This document shows positions 10,627 through 22,245 of a DNA stretch of 64,000 bases, in pieces. Made by a program: the position numbers and the translations under genes. The notes under the pieces are model-generated. The model saw only the letters and a program-made list of their open reading frames with translations. It was not told the origin of the DNA and did no database searches. This DNA comes from Tretioscincus oriximinensis. Taxonomy: Eukaryota; Chordata; Lepidosauria; Squamata; Gymnophthalmidae. The stretch is from assembly GCA_022410635.1 (NCBI GenBank), contig JAJVDF010000207.1, forward strand, positions 1,679,822 through 1,743,821. Reading direction: 5' to 3'. The first letter of the stretch is position 1; each line of letters starts with the position of its first letter.

Positions 10627-13155
10627 ATGCTGGACCACTGCCGGTTACCAATCTAACCAGAGACTGAACTACCTGATGCAATCATCCTGGTCTCTCTTAC
10701 CCATTCCACCGTACAATCAAAATTTTGTAGGGAGCTCAGAAACAAGACAGCTGGGGAAAAAAGAAAACTTTCGAAATGGGATGGGTGGGAGGACTAAACC
10801 GTTTCAGACACAGCCCCTTCCTGATTTTTTAGGGTTTCTTTTGTAAATAACTGCATAATTTTCTGCATAATTTTTAAGATCTTAGTTTCGTTTTAATTTC
10901 CCCCCCCCTCTGAAGGTGCCAAATCCCACGTAACCTTTTTATAGTTCTCTTTGTAAATGTTTTGCTTGCTCATGAGGGAGAATACAAGACGTCAGGGTAG
11001 CCGGAGTCCAGCTTTCATTTTGAAGTACAAAAGTCTCCGTAATAAGGTTCCCCACTGAAGTGCAGTGTGACCCTTTTTTTATTATTCTTTTCTTTTTAAA
11101 CATTTGAAAAGCAGGAAATGGTTGATTAAAGCAATATATCGTGGAAGGAGAGCTTGTAATGGATTAGAGTCTTTAGGGATTAGAAAAGTGGGAAGGACTT
11201 AATTGTTGCACAAATGTAGCCTTAGAGGTAGCTTCATGGTAAATGTGTCCAAATAAGCCATATTGGATTGCAGTGTTTCTTTGGGTGCTGTCCACTCGCA
11301 AGGGCCCTGTGTTAGTCCCCGTGAAAAAGTGGGTGTGGGGCTGAGCAAAACCTGTTACCCAAAATGGAAAAGGAAAAAAAGTCTTGGTGGATTGTTCCTT
11401 TTTAATTCTTTAAAAATTTCCTTTCTCTTTCAGGACTGCGTCCAAGCAACCTCTGTTGTCAATTCATAATTGGTTATACTCAAAACTAACCTGGTCAGGC
11501 GTTCTGTGTCCTTGGCTTTCTGTTTCATTTTTTAAAATGGTGATCGCAACAGAAAAACATAGAAAATGAGAACAGGAATAAAGGAGTAAATAACTGTGTA
11601 AGGTTTTTTTTAAAAAAATAAACAAAATGACCAGGCAGTTCTTCATTCAAACTTCATCTCTTACACAGGCCGTGCCCAGCAGGCTGGGTAGTTTATGGGG
11701 CAAATATAAAAGAGGCCCAGTGACTCTGGACAAAACAGCTTATAAATCCAGTGGGCAACCAGTTGAGAATTCCAGTAGCGTATCGAACGTTTTATTTTAA
11801 GGGACCGTTTTTTTTCTTCCTTTACGTGATAGATTGGGGTAACATGGGGACGGATACATAACTTTTCGTTTTATTTATTACAGAGGGAGGGGGGATTAGT
11901 TTTCTTGATTATAGATGGGTTTTTTTTCCTTTTCTTACAATGAAATTGCTGTGATTATTATCCATTTCATGGTGTCAGTAGAAACTCAACACTACAGGTG
12001 GATCCAGATCTGTGTTTTTGTTTTTAAAAGAAAAGAAAAAACATTGTGCAGTCTGAATGGATACCGTCTGCCTTATCTTCACACGGGCAATGCAAGCGGA
12101 TGATAGATGTACAAGCCTGCATCTCTGTGGTTGCCAAGGAGCACCACGTATGGTGGGAGGAGCTCGGTCACGCCTATGCGCACAAGCCCCTCCTTCACGG
12201 ACACGCGGGGGATCCCATTGGCTGCCGTCTTGCCTACATATTCTCTTATGCTTTAAATACATAACTGCATTCAATGTGAGACTTAATGTAAATGCTGTTA
12301 TAGTCACTGTGTTCTGTATACATTTTACACTGCTGTGGTTGCTGACACTTTTATGTTACGGCTTCAGAAGAAGAAAAAAGAAAGAAAGAAAAAGTAAAAA
12401 AACGAAACGCATGATCCTTAATTAAAGAACTCTTTCTTTGGAAAAAAAAAACAAGCTCCTTATGACGAATCCCATAGAACGGTGCCTGTGGTAGAACCCA
12501 ACCAGTCTTCACTAAATAGCGGATGCGTACTGCAAATGAAGCTGCGAGATCATTTCTTCCCTTCGTCAGAACTTTATAAACAACAAGCTCAATGGACTTA
12601 AAGGGTTCAGGGCTGCCGCGGACACTCCCTGGCAAGCTTCCCGTTGAAATAAGGTGGAGTTCCTAATCAATTGGGCTGCATTATTCCCGATCTTTATTTT
12701 GTTCCAAACGGGACTTGCACAGGTGGAATTCCTGATCCATGACATCTGAGATGTACGTTAGAAACCCTTTGGATGCAGCTGTACCGTGATGTGCAGCCCT
12801 TCTCGTTAATTCTTTAAATACACGAACTTACTTGGTTAGAATTTGATTACACTGTTGCCAAAATTCAATGTTAGAATGTGACAAGCCACTCTGAATAATC
12901 GCCCCCCTTTCCTTTGTGCTCCTTGCCTATCGTAAAAACAGTGTCACCGTTTTTTAAAAAAGATGTTTCTAATGGTAAGTTATTGTGGTTTAGTTGCTAG
13001 TTTGTACCGAGAGTTGACCTCTCCCTCATGCAGCAGTTTTGTTCTGAACGGCTACCGATAAATTAAAAAAAAGTTGCTGTTAACCGTGTTGCCCTTCTAC
13101 ATTGTAACGATTGCTTCAGCTTCTATTATAAATAAAGACTTGCTGATAAACCTTA
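10627..13155 (+). other. MTSS1: MTSS1 3' untranslated region with poly(A) signal
   Basis: About 2.5 kb with no coding potential follows the MTSS1 stop. A canonical AATAAA sits at 13131-13136, followed by a T/GT-rich stretch at 13155-13190, so cleavage near 13150-13160 is likely. A Pumilio-type TGTAAATA lies at 10842-10849. The short open frames here look like chance. The exact cleavage site is inferred. Confidence 0.75.
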
Positions 13156-13205
13156 TTTTTGAGTTTGCCTATTTTTTGCCTTCTCTATAAATAAGTAAAT
13201 CCCTT

Positions 13206-13373
13206 TCCACACTGAGCCTTGTTTGGGGCTACACCTCGCAATAGGGCCCAGTCTTCCACCTGCTAGAGTAAACTATGGCAGGCCTTATTTGGGGCCTGTC
13301 ATAATCCACACTAGCATGCGGATGGCGAGTCCCTATTCTGAGATATAGCCCAGAATAAGGCTCAGTACAGAAA
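13206..13373. repeat. Short inverted-repeat element (family F)
   Basis: The ends mirror each other: CTTTCCACACTGAGCC at 13204-13219 and, reversed, CTTTCTGTACTGAGCC from the right end. The interior holds GGCCTTATTTGGGGCCTG. Similar ends or interiors occur near 13.9, 18.6, 32.1, 41.95, 52.3 and 55.05 kb. The pattern resembles a MITE, but I could not fix a target duplication. Confidence 0.6.
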
Positions 13374-13423
13374 GCTAACCTTGAACTCGCACGCCCATTT
13401 TCTAAANGGGGATGGGGCCCATT

Positions 13424-13727
13424 TGGTTATTTGTAACATCAATCGAGGGCCACGTCCCATCCTCACCCTGAGACCACACCCCACCCCACCCAGGCCACAT
13501 CCCTCCCTCTGCCTATGTCCCTCCCCAACTCAGTCCACAAAACTAGACTTTTCGATGCCCCTTCCCTCCCTACTCTTGTATTTCACTTCATGTTTTAACA
13601 AAGTGAGGAACTATTATTTAGCCAGGGAAGCCTAATAGTTCCTTGGGGAGCATGCCATGGGGTGGACAAAGTGGTTCCATGGGCTGGATCTGGGCCCCCT
13701 GGCTTTAGATTCCCCATCCCTGTGAAA
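13424..13727. mobile_element. hAT-like degenerate element (family G)
   Basis: The right end reads inward as CAGGGATGGGGAATCTAAAG. The left begins GGGGATGGGGCCCATTTGG. A long T/C-rich interior contains GTATTTCACTTCATG and ACAAAGTGAGGAAC. A second copy with the same interior is at 16,737-16,998, and 44,822-45,222 may be a related third. No target duplication was confirmed. Confidence 0.55.
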
Positions 13728-14559
13728 TGCTTAATTGCTGGGGCTTTGCATGTAACTTGCAGAAAGCCAGTAAGATGGGATTGGCTTGTTAAAAGACACA
13801 AGTGACAGCATGAATTTATAGAAGAAAATTAGGCTTTTTTTGCACTGGGCTTTGGCTAGAACTTGGAACTACAGCCTGTGGTAATACGTGGGAGGCAAGT
13901 CCCTTATTCAAGGATGCAATCCAGAATAAGACCCAACACAGAAAGGGCCTCAAATGCTTTAAGCAATTCNCTTTTTGCTTTCTCAGAATTTATAGTGTAG
14001 GTTGCTGTGTGAAACATCAAAGCACTTCTTGATCAAAATCAGCACATCGTTTAGGTCTGGCTCTGATCCTGAATCAAATCCTTTGCTATTCTTAACCTCC
14101 TAATTCCCAACATTAAGAACATGACGTCTATTGCCTTTGACACTTCCAGCCTAGATATCTTGCAGACTTAATACTGTCACTGGGTTTATAAGCCAAACAA
14201 AGTTGGCTATCACCAGCAGCTGTAAAGTGAACTCTTGAAATTTCAGTCTGTTAAGTGGAAATGTGAGCTTAAAATAGCTGCATAGAGCAGATGACGGGCA
14301 GGTGCCACTGACTGGGCACAAAGCACNTCGACTTCCACTGTACACCAGTTTGAGGCCCTCATTTCAAGTCAAGGTCACCACGGTTGTGTGTGGAATGCAA
14401 CTAAAGTCTACNGGCAAACGTGCAGCAGTGGGGAAGAACGACACCTTGTACTCCTTGTAGTAGCTCCCCCAAGTGCAGATCTNTGGTAAAGTACAAAAAT
14501 GTACCCCAAAGTCTGCTTCATGGTTGCCTTTATTTAACAGGTACTTTGTCATTGAGTAT

Positions 14560-14990
14560 GGAATATTCTAGTCATAAAATCAGAATTGGAAGGAACCTCC
14601 AAGGTCATGGGTACCAACCCCCTGCTCAATACAGGATTCTCTAAACCATCCTAGACAGATGACTGCCCAGCCTCTGTTTCAAGCTTTCTAGCGAAGGAAA
14701 ACTCAACACCTCCTGGGGCAAACAGTTCCACTGGTTTATCTAAATCTTTATTGCAATTTTATCCCGTTGTTTCTAGTCCTTCTGTGTGCCAATGAGAGCA
14801 AAACTGATNCCTCTGCTCTGTGGCATCTATTCAGATATTTGTAGGCAGCTTTCAGATCTCCTCTCAGTCTTCCCTTTTGCAGACTAAACATCCCTAGATC
14901 CTTTTAGGACATGGTTTCNAGACCTCACACCATCCTTATAACTCTCTTTTGAGGACAAGATGTGGTCTTGGAAACCATACACTANGAGGA
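14560..14990 (-). mobile_element. CR1 LINE 3' end (antisense)
   Basis: It begins with the typical antisense CR1 block CAGAATTGGAAGGAACCTCC and AGGTCATGGGTACCAACCCC and continues with CTCCTGGGGCAAACAGTTCC. These match the well-known amniote CR1 3' region read in reverse. Several Ns and small changes show it is old. Confidence 0.75.
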
Positions 14991-15119
14991 ATGGATTGGA
15001 AGGATCTTTTAAGTTGTAGGGACTAAGAGATGTAGGTGTAAGCAGGGTGTGTTGGGAAAATGCCTAGCCAGATTTCTTGTTGGCAAAACTGAACACAANA
15101 CTGGCTATTTCTCATAGCT

Positions 15120-15208
15120 TTGAATTAGCTTTTAGTCTTTATTAGGCATACGTAGTATAATCAATGAAAGATTATAATCCCTGCCCTGTGCTGCAGGGGT
15201 GAAAGAGT
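15120..15208 (-). other. NDUFB9: NDUFB9 3' untranslated region
   Basis: On the - strand an AATAAA (TTTATT at 15138-15143) lies about 65 bases after the stop. The 3'UTR is therefore very short, roughly 90 bases. The cleavage position is inferred. Confidence 0.7.
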
Positions 15209-15340
15209 TTACAGGGGAATTTCCCGAGGTCTAGTAACGTAACTCCACCACAAGGGGGGGAGATGTCCCGGCTTGCGTGCCGGGGGAAGGGCTTCAGTTG
15301 TAGGTCCATCTGGTGGGGTTTCTTCCTGAAGCTGTTGAAC
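15209..15340 (-). CDS. NDUFB9: NDUFB9 coding exon 4 (last)
   Basis: Acceptor ...CTTCTAG (AG = 15341-15342). It encodes [13 protein letters not shown], then [17 protein letters not shown] and TAA at 15211-15209. A run of seven C in the coding strand precedes the TTGTGGTGG of LWW. I counted it, and the frame is intact only with exactly seven. It is too short for simple ORF screens. Confidence 0.94.
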   Translation of the reverse strand, partial: VQQLQEETPPDGPTTEALPPARKPGHLPPLWWSYVTRPREIPL

Positions 15341-18300
15341 CTAGAAGTTAAAGGAACATTTCAGTATTACTTGTAAAAGTATGCATGTTCAACTTGAGTA
15401 AGTCTCCCCCCTCAAGGTGCGTCAGTTCCCATCACTCTATTCTTTTAGATCTTTGAAGATGCATCTCTTTAACCTGGACTTNGGTTGAAGAAATGCCATT
15501 TTCCCCACCTTCAGATAGTGTTTTAATATGTCATTTTTGTATTGTTGTTTTTATTAGTGNTTGANCTGAAACCTTTGGTTATAGGGTGGGGTGTAACTAT
15601 AAATAAATTATATTTTTAAAAAATCTGAATTACAGTTGTGTACTGTTCCTAAGTGCCTTATGAACCAAACACCACTAGGCGGTGCTATTTNATATAAAAT
15701 AGCTTTTTTCCCTTGAAAACCAGCTCTTGTCACTGGCTCCGTTAGCTCGACTGAGGCCATGATCCCTGAGCCATAACCCATCTAGTCTAGCNTTCTGTCT
15801 CACAGAGTGGCTCCATNCAAACTGCCTGGAAAGCAGAGGGTCACATACTCAATTCCCAGCCTGATTCTAAAAGTAGGCAACAATATAGAGGTGCCTATAG
15901 AGTCAACCAGGAGTCATTCATTACTTGGTGGATTCAAAAATAACAATGAAGATAATGCGCAGTCATTCCCTGCTGAATGCAAGACTTCTGTTTCTGGGAA
16001 CAACTGTACTAGCCAAAGTGCATTAGGGAAAACCTCCCAGCTGTCAGCCAGATTTCCTCTTGAGACCATGCCTAGGTTGGTTTGCCTTACTCAAGGGAAA
16101 TGAGCCATTGACTTCCTATGCCCAGCACAATTCACATCACTGCACAGATAACTGCTCTTTCTACAGAGGTAGTGAAAATAGCATGTGGCTGAGGATTAGA
16201 AACCAGCTGGTTGATATAAATGCTTTAATTAAAGCATCCTGTCTTAAAGCTATCCACCTCTTCTAGAAGTAAACCCCACAGGCCGATGACCATCTGGGTG
16301 AAAAAAAATCTCACTCTTCTGCCTATCAGTTTCAAGGAATAAGGGATTNTATACGTAGCCAATCAAAGACTTGTTTGTACTGCAAAGGGGGCCACTAATC
16401 TCATTCTCCACTAGTAGCCACAAATTTCCATTGTTTCTCCAAGGCCCTCAGGAAATGCCTAGGATACGGCTGAGAAGCTACCAACAGGCACTGCTTAAAA
16501 AGGTGAGTCAACCTAAGCAAATNAACTCATCTGGCTTTTCTCACCCTTCCTAGCTAGTGGTTTAGTTCCAACTATGACAAACTGCTGGAACATCTATATA
16601 TGTTGCCAATAAATCCATAAAGATGTTCTACAGTTGGATTTGAAGTCGGATAAGGGTCACTAGATAAAAACTCGGATAAAGGTTTACACCTTTAATGACT
16701 ACAAAACAGGAATTTTCNCCAGGTAAAAATTCAGGGGCCATTTGTATATTTGTAACATCACTCAATGTCATACCCCCTCCCCCAGCACAGACCCCCCTGA
16801 GGACCACAAAATCTTGGGATTTTCAATACCTCCAGTACCTTTCNTTCCTATGCCCTCCCTCTTGCCTTCACCTCCCTTCCTCCTCTATGTATTTCATTTC
16901 ATGGTTTAATAAAGTGAAGAACCATTATTTAGTCAGGGGACCATGCTGTTGGCTGGAACAAATGATTTCGTAGGCCTGATCCCCCTTCTNTGCTTTAATG
17001 GTTCCAGCAGCTGGGAGAAAATCCACTTGCTCTCATCCATTAACAGTGTAAACATTTATCTCAGGATTTTATCTATTAACCCGAAGTAAGATCAAGAAAA
17101 GGGGTGGGTGAAATGAAGCCAGAAGAATCTAAACTATCTAGTCAAGCATAATATTTGCAAGTGGTGTCAATGTTTATGGGTGGGAAACCACTTAATTACG
17201 TATTAAGGACAGGGCAGGCAATATCTGGCAGAAACAAAAGTTTTCCNAACTGCAGACTGGGGGATTCCCATGATAGGATTTGGTTTAATGCCATAGCAAC
17301 GGGATTTTTTTTCCAATGATAAACATCCTCAAATACACCAGTCAAAGAGGTACTAATAGTTCATATTTGGGGATTCTTGAGTTATTGGGTCCCTTGCAAG
17401 TGTCTCATGTAATCTTCAAATCCAGAGTAGCTGCTACGAGAACAAGCTGCACTTACTTCTTTCTCCCAGCTTTCCATCCTCAGCTTCTTCCATTGTTCTC
17501 TCTTGGCAAAGTAATCGGGGTACATCGCCTTCTCTGAAGGGTGCCAGTAGTCCAAAGCCCACTCAGGTACCTGTCAGTTTGAAAAAACATACTTGCATTT
17601 TATTTCATCTTCCCATTGGCCACCTAGCTTGGACAGCAGTTCCCATCAACCCTAGTTAGGGTTAGCAAACTAATGAAATATGAAGCAAACTGTGTATAGA
17701 TTTGCAGACCTGCATGATGCGAATGGCTCAGCGATACAATTGCTGCTCTGAAAGCAACAGGGTTACAAGTTTCATCAATAGCATCTCCCTGGCCAAAGTA
17801 CAGCATGTTGCTTCTATATCTGCCAGTACANTATACTGNTCAAAACAATTAAGGGAACANTTTAACATACANNGTTACGTTAAAGTGTTCCCTTAATTGT
17901 TTTGAGCNGTATATGTTCTCACCAGGCAATGGCCCCAACTGGCTGGTAAAAAATAAGTAGCGTTCACAGCTGAACTTGTCTAAAATAAGATTATGAACTT
18001 AGTCAAGAGAACAGACCGTAAAAAAATTGCNTTTTACATCAGACACTCCTCAATCCCCAGCTATTGGAAAGAAATAAGAGATAACCAGATTTTCATGGGT
18101 TTTGCATATAAAAAGATCTCCCTCTTTTTTGGTAGTTTGGGGAAAGCACATATTATGTGTTCATATTAATCCATACATATAATGCGTATCAAAGTATCGA
18201 ACTTTCTGGAGGCAAGGGAAGGAGAGGGTGGGTAGAGACGTGGATGGGAGCAAGGAGAAAGGGGGGCTACAGCCTATAATGCAATGGGCTAATTCTGCTA

Positions 18301-21300
18301 GTAGACATATAAGCCAACAATTCAACTTAATGAACAAAGTTGTTCCACTTGATTAAATGCATTTTATACATTTCTCCTTAAGGTAAATTCAAGAAAAATA
18401 GGAGATATTTTCCTTCTGTGTTCCCTTGGCACACATCCATTCATGCTTGGAGATGCCAAGTCCACAAAATTAATGCATTCACAACTGTTAATGTAAAAAG
18501 GGCCTACAAAGTGTTCCAGGAAGTTGCCATTTTTGTNGCTGCTTCTTGAAATAGGGAATCATGTTCTGCTTGCATATGGATGCCCCCTTCCACTTTTTAA
18601 CCCAGAATAAAGCTCAGTGAAGAAAGAGCCAAAGCCACAAAATCTCATGCTACCAACCTTTTTCTTGCTCATCCTAAAAGATGGTCCTTGCTAGAAATTC
18701 TGATCTAGACTAACAATGGCTAATCCTTTGGCTTCTATCATGTATTGATTNTTGCCTGTTTTCTTTTCAAAAAACCAACACACCTTAATATATGCCAAAA
18801 CGTTTTCAAAATGAACATCAAGCTTTTTTCTATTTCTGAAAGCCACTAGCAAAATATTCATTGATTTAATTCATTGGCATAATTCCTAGGCCACTGGGGC
18901 CTGCATGTATCCCTAACAATCAGTGTAATGAAGAAGGATTACCACCGCTAAATGAGGGATTTCCTTTCTTGTCAAGCTTCAGAGGAATCACAAATTTGGA
19001 AGTGTTGCACCTAATATGGGTTAGGAGACCTGCCTGGTATTCCTCATTTCCACTTCTAACAGTAGTGAAGAAAGAAGCCTGGTTTCGTCCCTTTTGTGTT
19101 CTGAATTTCTTCCCTAAGACTTCATAGTCTGCTTGTTGAACAAATAAGTATGAATGGCAAGTTACTTTTATATCCCAGACAGGAACACAGTACAAAGCTG
19201 CCCGTGGGGTCGACTAGAAATCAGCCATGACCGAGTGAACCCCCCACAACAATCACCACTAACCTTGTAGCAGTCATATCTCTCAGAAGCGATGCCTCCT
19301 GGGGAATCAGGAAAGATGTACGGTTGTGGGTGCTGGTTTTCCCAAAATTCTTCTTCACCTGCTCTCAGCAGCTTAGTGGCTTTGACCATATCCTTTTCAT
19401 CCTTGTGTTCATCAAANCGGGCTCGTAGGATACAAGCAAAGTATCGGTACTTGTCTCTGGAAAAAAGAAGAAAGAACACAGTAAAAAACCCAAGAACACT
19501 GGGATCTTTGCTGAAGGGCGGGATATAAATTATTTGAATAAATAAAATAAATTATGCCAAGAGGGGTGGGGGGAAATGTAACTATTTCAAAATGGCATGT
19601 GGGAAAGCTAGAAAATTCAGTATGGCCAATGATAGGAAATATATTAGGAAACAGGATGCCATTTAACGTAGAAATCTGTGTTGTTCAAGATTCCTAAGAC
19701 AGCTAGAGAAACGACCACTTTCTAATGATCCAATTCCAAATGATAATGGGGGTTCAGGTGGTCGTAGCGGTTGGGTAGAAAGATTCTACTACATGGGATC
19801 ATAGGAAATGGTACCACTACTTAGCAGACCGATGTTGCAGGATTATCTAAAAGATCGAGAAGGTGCCATAATATCNTATAAGTGAATGGAAAATTTGAAG
19901 AAATTACTTATATACAATATATACAATATAGTTGGGGTAGGGGCAAGAAATATATGTAATTAAAACTGTCCTTATTTAGATTATATTTTATTTAATTACC
20001 TTTGCTGATGGGAGGGAAGGATGGGCAAAAAACTTTTGNAACATATAGTATCAGGTTATGTTGTTAAAGGACATCATTTAAAATAAGTATCTATTCATTT
20101 GATACTGGGGTGACAAAAATTCTACTTAAAAACTTCACTGACTTATATGAATTGATATGGACTCCTTCGGGCACACTGACATGAATGAGGAACTAGCACC
20201 AAAAATGTGTAGCCAATATCTGCCATGAATGCCACATCGTCTGGGATGTTTTCACATACTGCCTATAGCCCAGCTAAGCTACACCTGGGAATACAATCAC
20301 AAAATGGTGGGACAAGATGTTTGCTACCTTTGATCAATTGTGACAAAGATGAAAACCCTCAGATAGGTGTGCTTCAGCAAACATATAGACACATACATAA
20401 AACACTTAGAAACCCAGGTTAAAAATTGACAATGAACCCCTAACTGGCTCTCAGAAGCATGCTAGTCATTTAACATACACAATCCATAAGCAGAACAATT
20501 CTGAGTTCCTCCCCATGATACATTCACAAAAGGCATGGTGGTACAGAGGTTAAGAAATGGTCTTTCAATCAAGAAGCCCTCTATCAGCCGTAGGGAGGTG
20601 TAAGCGCCCTCTAGTGGCCTTAGATTCAGCCAACTCAGTTGTTTGAAAGCAAGTAATGCAATTAGATAAATGAGTTCCATCACAATGTGATGGGGAAGAT
20701 AGAATGTAAGCCTTTGGGTGAAAAAAATAGCTTGTAAGCCACTTTGAGCCCCTTCGGGTGAGAAAAGCAGGGTATAAAAACCATGTTGTTGTTCTTCCTT
20801 CTCTTCTTCCTCTTCTTCATACCGAAAGAATTAGGGCCCAGCAGAAACTCCAAGAACTCTTTGGCGTTGCATTGTGACCCCGATGTTTTGATGTTCTATT
20901 ATCAGGGAAATTTCAGAATCGTATTAAATGAAAGGTTCTACGTTCTTGCAAGAGTTCACACAAACTACGAGGAGGAAGCCATGCGTTAGGACAGTTCTAT
21001 GCCGTTTTTAGGATGCGTAAGGTTTTCCTGAGCAATTCTCTTTTAAAGAAGAGGAAGAATGTCTCTGACTAGCTTTAAGGCACAGTAAACTGCTCGTGGG
21101 TGAAAAAAAACCCCTCCCTGCTATCCCCAGCGGAATGGTTAGAATGAGACTTGCGAATTCCAATGACAACAAAATTTCTACACAGTGCATATTATTATCT
21201 CTTTAGCTTAAGAGGAAGGGGGAAGTCCAGGCAAGTGGCTAAAGGCACTGGTTCAACTTACAACAGTGGGGCTTCCTTGGGCCATTTCGTGGCTTAAGGG

Positions 21301-21641
21301 ACTTCACAGAATTCTAGACAAAGAGGAGCCACTTAAAAACCGTTTATCTGGATAAAATCCCCAAATTTGTAAAATTCCGTTGTTGTATATTACGCAGTGA
21401 TCCCACTTTAGGACCGGCGGTGCCTCGGATAGCATGACCTTGGTTTTATGCTACCCAAGGGAGGTGGAATGAGATAAAATACGACAGGAATGATGCAAGG
21501 GACCNACTTGGGCCCCGAGATGCTCCCCCGGACCCAGAGGTGCCCCTGGCCTTACCTGAAGATGCACCAGGACTCCAGGTGCCGTTGGGCTCGCTTGTAA
21601 AGACGCAGCACTTTCTGGCGGTGCGACAGGTACGCCGCCAT
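15209..21641 (-). CDS. NDUFB9: NDUFB9, complex I accessory subunit B9 (LYR family), complete
   Basis: Accessory subunit of mitochondrial NADH:ubiquinone oxidoreductase (complex I). It belongs to the LYR-motif proteins that bind the mitochondrial acyl carrier protein. Coding exons in gene order are 21556-21641, 19264-19456, 17457-17570 and 15209-15340. They join in phase to 174 residues plus stop (human 179). The LYR-type motif is in exon 1 ([20 protein letters not shown]). Exon 2 carries [13 protein letters not shown] and [13 protein letters not shown], exon 3 [19 protein letters not shown], and exon 4 the C-terminus [17 protein letters not shown]. One N falls in exon 2. Head-to-head with TATDN1 and convergent with MTSS1, as in other tetrapods. 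Confidence 0.97.
15395..15620 (+). mobile_element. L2/CR1-type LINE 3' end fragment
   Basis: CCCCCTCAAGGTGCGTCAGT, TTTGAAGATGCATCTCTTTA and ACCTGGACTT lead to ACCTTTGGTTATAGGGTG and an AAATAAATTATA tail. It lines up with the 3' end of the copy at 39.9-40.7 kb. Confidence 0.7.
16737..16998. mobile_element. hAT-like degenerate element (family G), second copy
   Basis: Shares GGGGCCATTTG, TTTGTAACATCA, GTATTTCATTTCATGGTTTA and AAAGTGAAGAACCATTATTT with 13,424-13,727. About 260 bp, with Ns and no coding sequence. Confidence 0.55.
17457..17570 (-). CDS. NDUFB9: NDUFB9 coding exon 3 (38 codons)
   Basis: Acceptor CTGACAG just above 17570 and donor GTAAGT (17456-17451). It encodes [34 protein letters not shown] and WEKE. 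Phase 0 on both sides. Confidence 0.96.
17571..19263 (-). other. NDUFB9 intron 2
   Basis: Holds the mariner-type palindrome (17,832-17,913), a family F piece (about 18,575-18,630) and one family D arm (about 18,641-18,720). The remainder is unrecognised. Confidence 0.5.
17832..17913. mobile_element. Near-perfect palindromic MITE, Tc1/mariner type
   Basis: Two arms of about 40 bp, opening TATACTGNTCAAAACAATTA and continuing AGGGAACA...TTTAAC, are inverted copies separated by only a few bases near 17,872. TA dinucleotides abut both ends, as expected for mariner-type insertion. The arms differ at only a few positions besides Ns. The superfamily is inferred from the TA flanks and a TACTGCTCAAAA-like end. 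Confidence 0.75.
19264..19456 (-). CDS. NDUFB9: NDUFB9 coding exon 2
   Basis: The acceptor is TTTTTTCCAG above 19456 and the donor GTTAGT (19263-19258). Its first base completes an arginine codon from exon 1. It encodes [12 protein letters not shown], an acidic helix (DEHKDEKDM), [20 protein letters not shown] and ERYDCYK. One N at 19418 hides a residue that is Arg in relatives. Confidence 0.96.
19457..21555 (-). other. NDUFB9 intron 1
   Basis: Contains a short LINE/SINE tail (GGGCGGGATATAAAT near 19,517) and the SINE at 20,532-20,822. No additional exon is seen. Confidence 0.5.
20532..20822 (+). mobile_element. tRNA-derived SINE, family A with divergent head
   Basis: The body and tail match family A (CAACTCAGTTGTTTGAAAGC, GATGGGGAAGATAGAATG, GAGAAAAGCAGGGTATAAAA, TTC-rich end). 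The head reads GGCATGGTGGTACAGAGGTT rather than GGCATGGATAGCTCAGTTGC. The copy near 59.2 kb has a similar alternative head. Confidence 0.75.
21556..21641 (-). CDS. NDUFB9: NDUFB9 coding exon 1 with the LYR-type motif
   Basis: ATG is at 21641-21639, chosen because it lies in a perfect TISU context and opens [18 protein letters not shown]. The donor GTAAG is at 21555-21551. There are 28 codons plus two bases. Confidence 0.96.
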
Positions 21642-21645
21642 CTTG
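21634..21645 (-). promoter_or_regulatory. TISU element at the NDUFB9 start codon
   Basis: On the - strand the start region reads CAAGATGGCGGC. This fits the TISU consensus SAASATGGCGGC at every position. TISU elements direct both transcription (YY1-like) and initiation from very short leaders, and are enriched in mitochondrial genes. Function here is inferred from the match. Confidence 0.85.
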
Positions 21646-21697
21646 CCTGCGCCGGCCGCCGGATGTCACCTTCTTCCCGGGCCTGGAGGACGAGGAA

Positions 21698-21709
21698 GCC
21701 CCGCCCCCC
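21698..21709 (-). promoter_or_regulatory. GC box upstream of NDUFB9
   Basis: GCCCCGCCCCCC on the + strand (GGGGGCGGGGC on the - strand) lies about 57 bases upstream of the NDUFB9 ATG. It is a standard Sp1-type site in a small GC-rich patch (21,600-21,720). Confidence 0.6.
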
Positions 21710-22189
21710 TAGCTGCAGGAAGGAAATGACGGGAGGGAAAGCGAGGCGAGCTTTTTCCAGAGATAGGAAATNGAAGAGTAGCACACACAGACCACACAGG
21801 TAGATAGCGAGGTTAAAATTAGGAATATTTCCAGTTTGGTAAACTTGTGGGCTTTTTAGTCTACGACCCCGATCGTCTTTTGTGGACTTGAAATTTCTTC
21901 CTCCTTCTTCTTTCCGTCCTTCCTCTTTTTTTTCTTTCTCTTTTTCTTCTTCCTCTTCTTTTTCTACTTTCTCCTCCTCTTCTTCCTCTTTCTCCTCCTC
22001 TATAACTATTGTTATAGTTGTTGTTGTTATTATTTAAACTTATATCACGCCCTATACTGAAAGGACTCAGGACGGCGACTAACAATAAAACTAACATTTT
22101 AAAACAATACCTGAAAATGGGGAACAAAAAGCTTTTTCTTTAACCAAAGGCCCAGTTAAAGAGGTGCATCTTCAAATTAATAAATGATT

Positions 22190-22192
22190 ATT

Positions 22193-22245
<53 letters not shown>
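22190..22245. repeat. (ATC)n microsatellite
   Basis: About 17 uninterrupted CAT/ATC units. A plain simple repeat. Confidence 0.95.

Larger units (their letters stand above)
13160..15119. other. Convergent intergenic region between MTSS1 and NDUFB9
   Basis: About 2 kb between two 3' ends. It holds repeat pieces at 13206-13373, 13424-13727, 13870-13945 and 14560-14990 and no gene. Confidence 0.6.
15341..17456 (-). other. NDUFB9 intron 3
   Basis: Contains a LINE 3' fragment (15,395-15,620), a short family C piece (about 15,755-15,850) and a family G element (16,737-16,998). No further exon is supported. Confidence 0.55.

Noticed and set aside
12351..12635. A 94-aa - strand ORF near the MTSS1 3' end
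   Set aside because: Lies in the MTSS1 3'UTR, has no start context or family resemblance, and ends in simple A-rich sequence.
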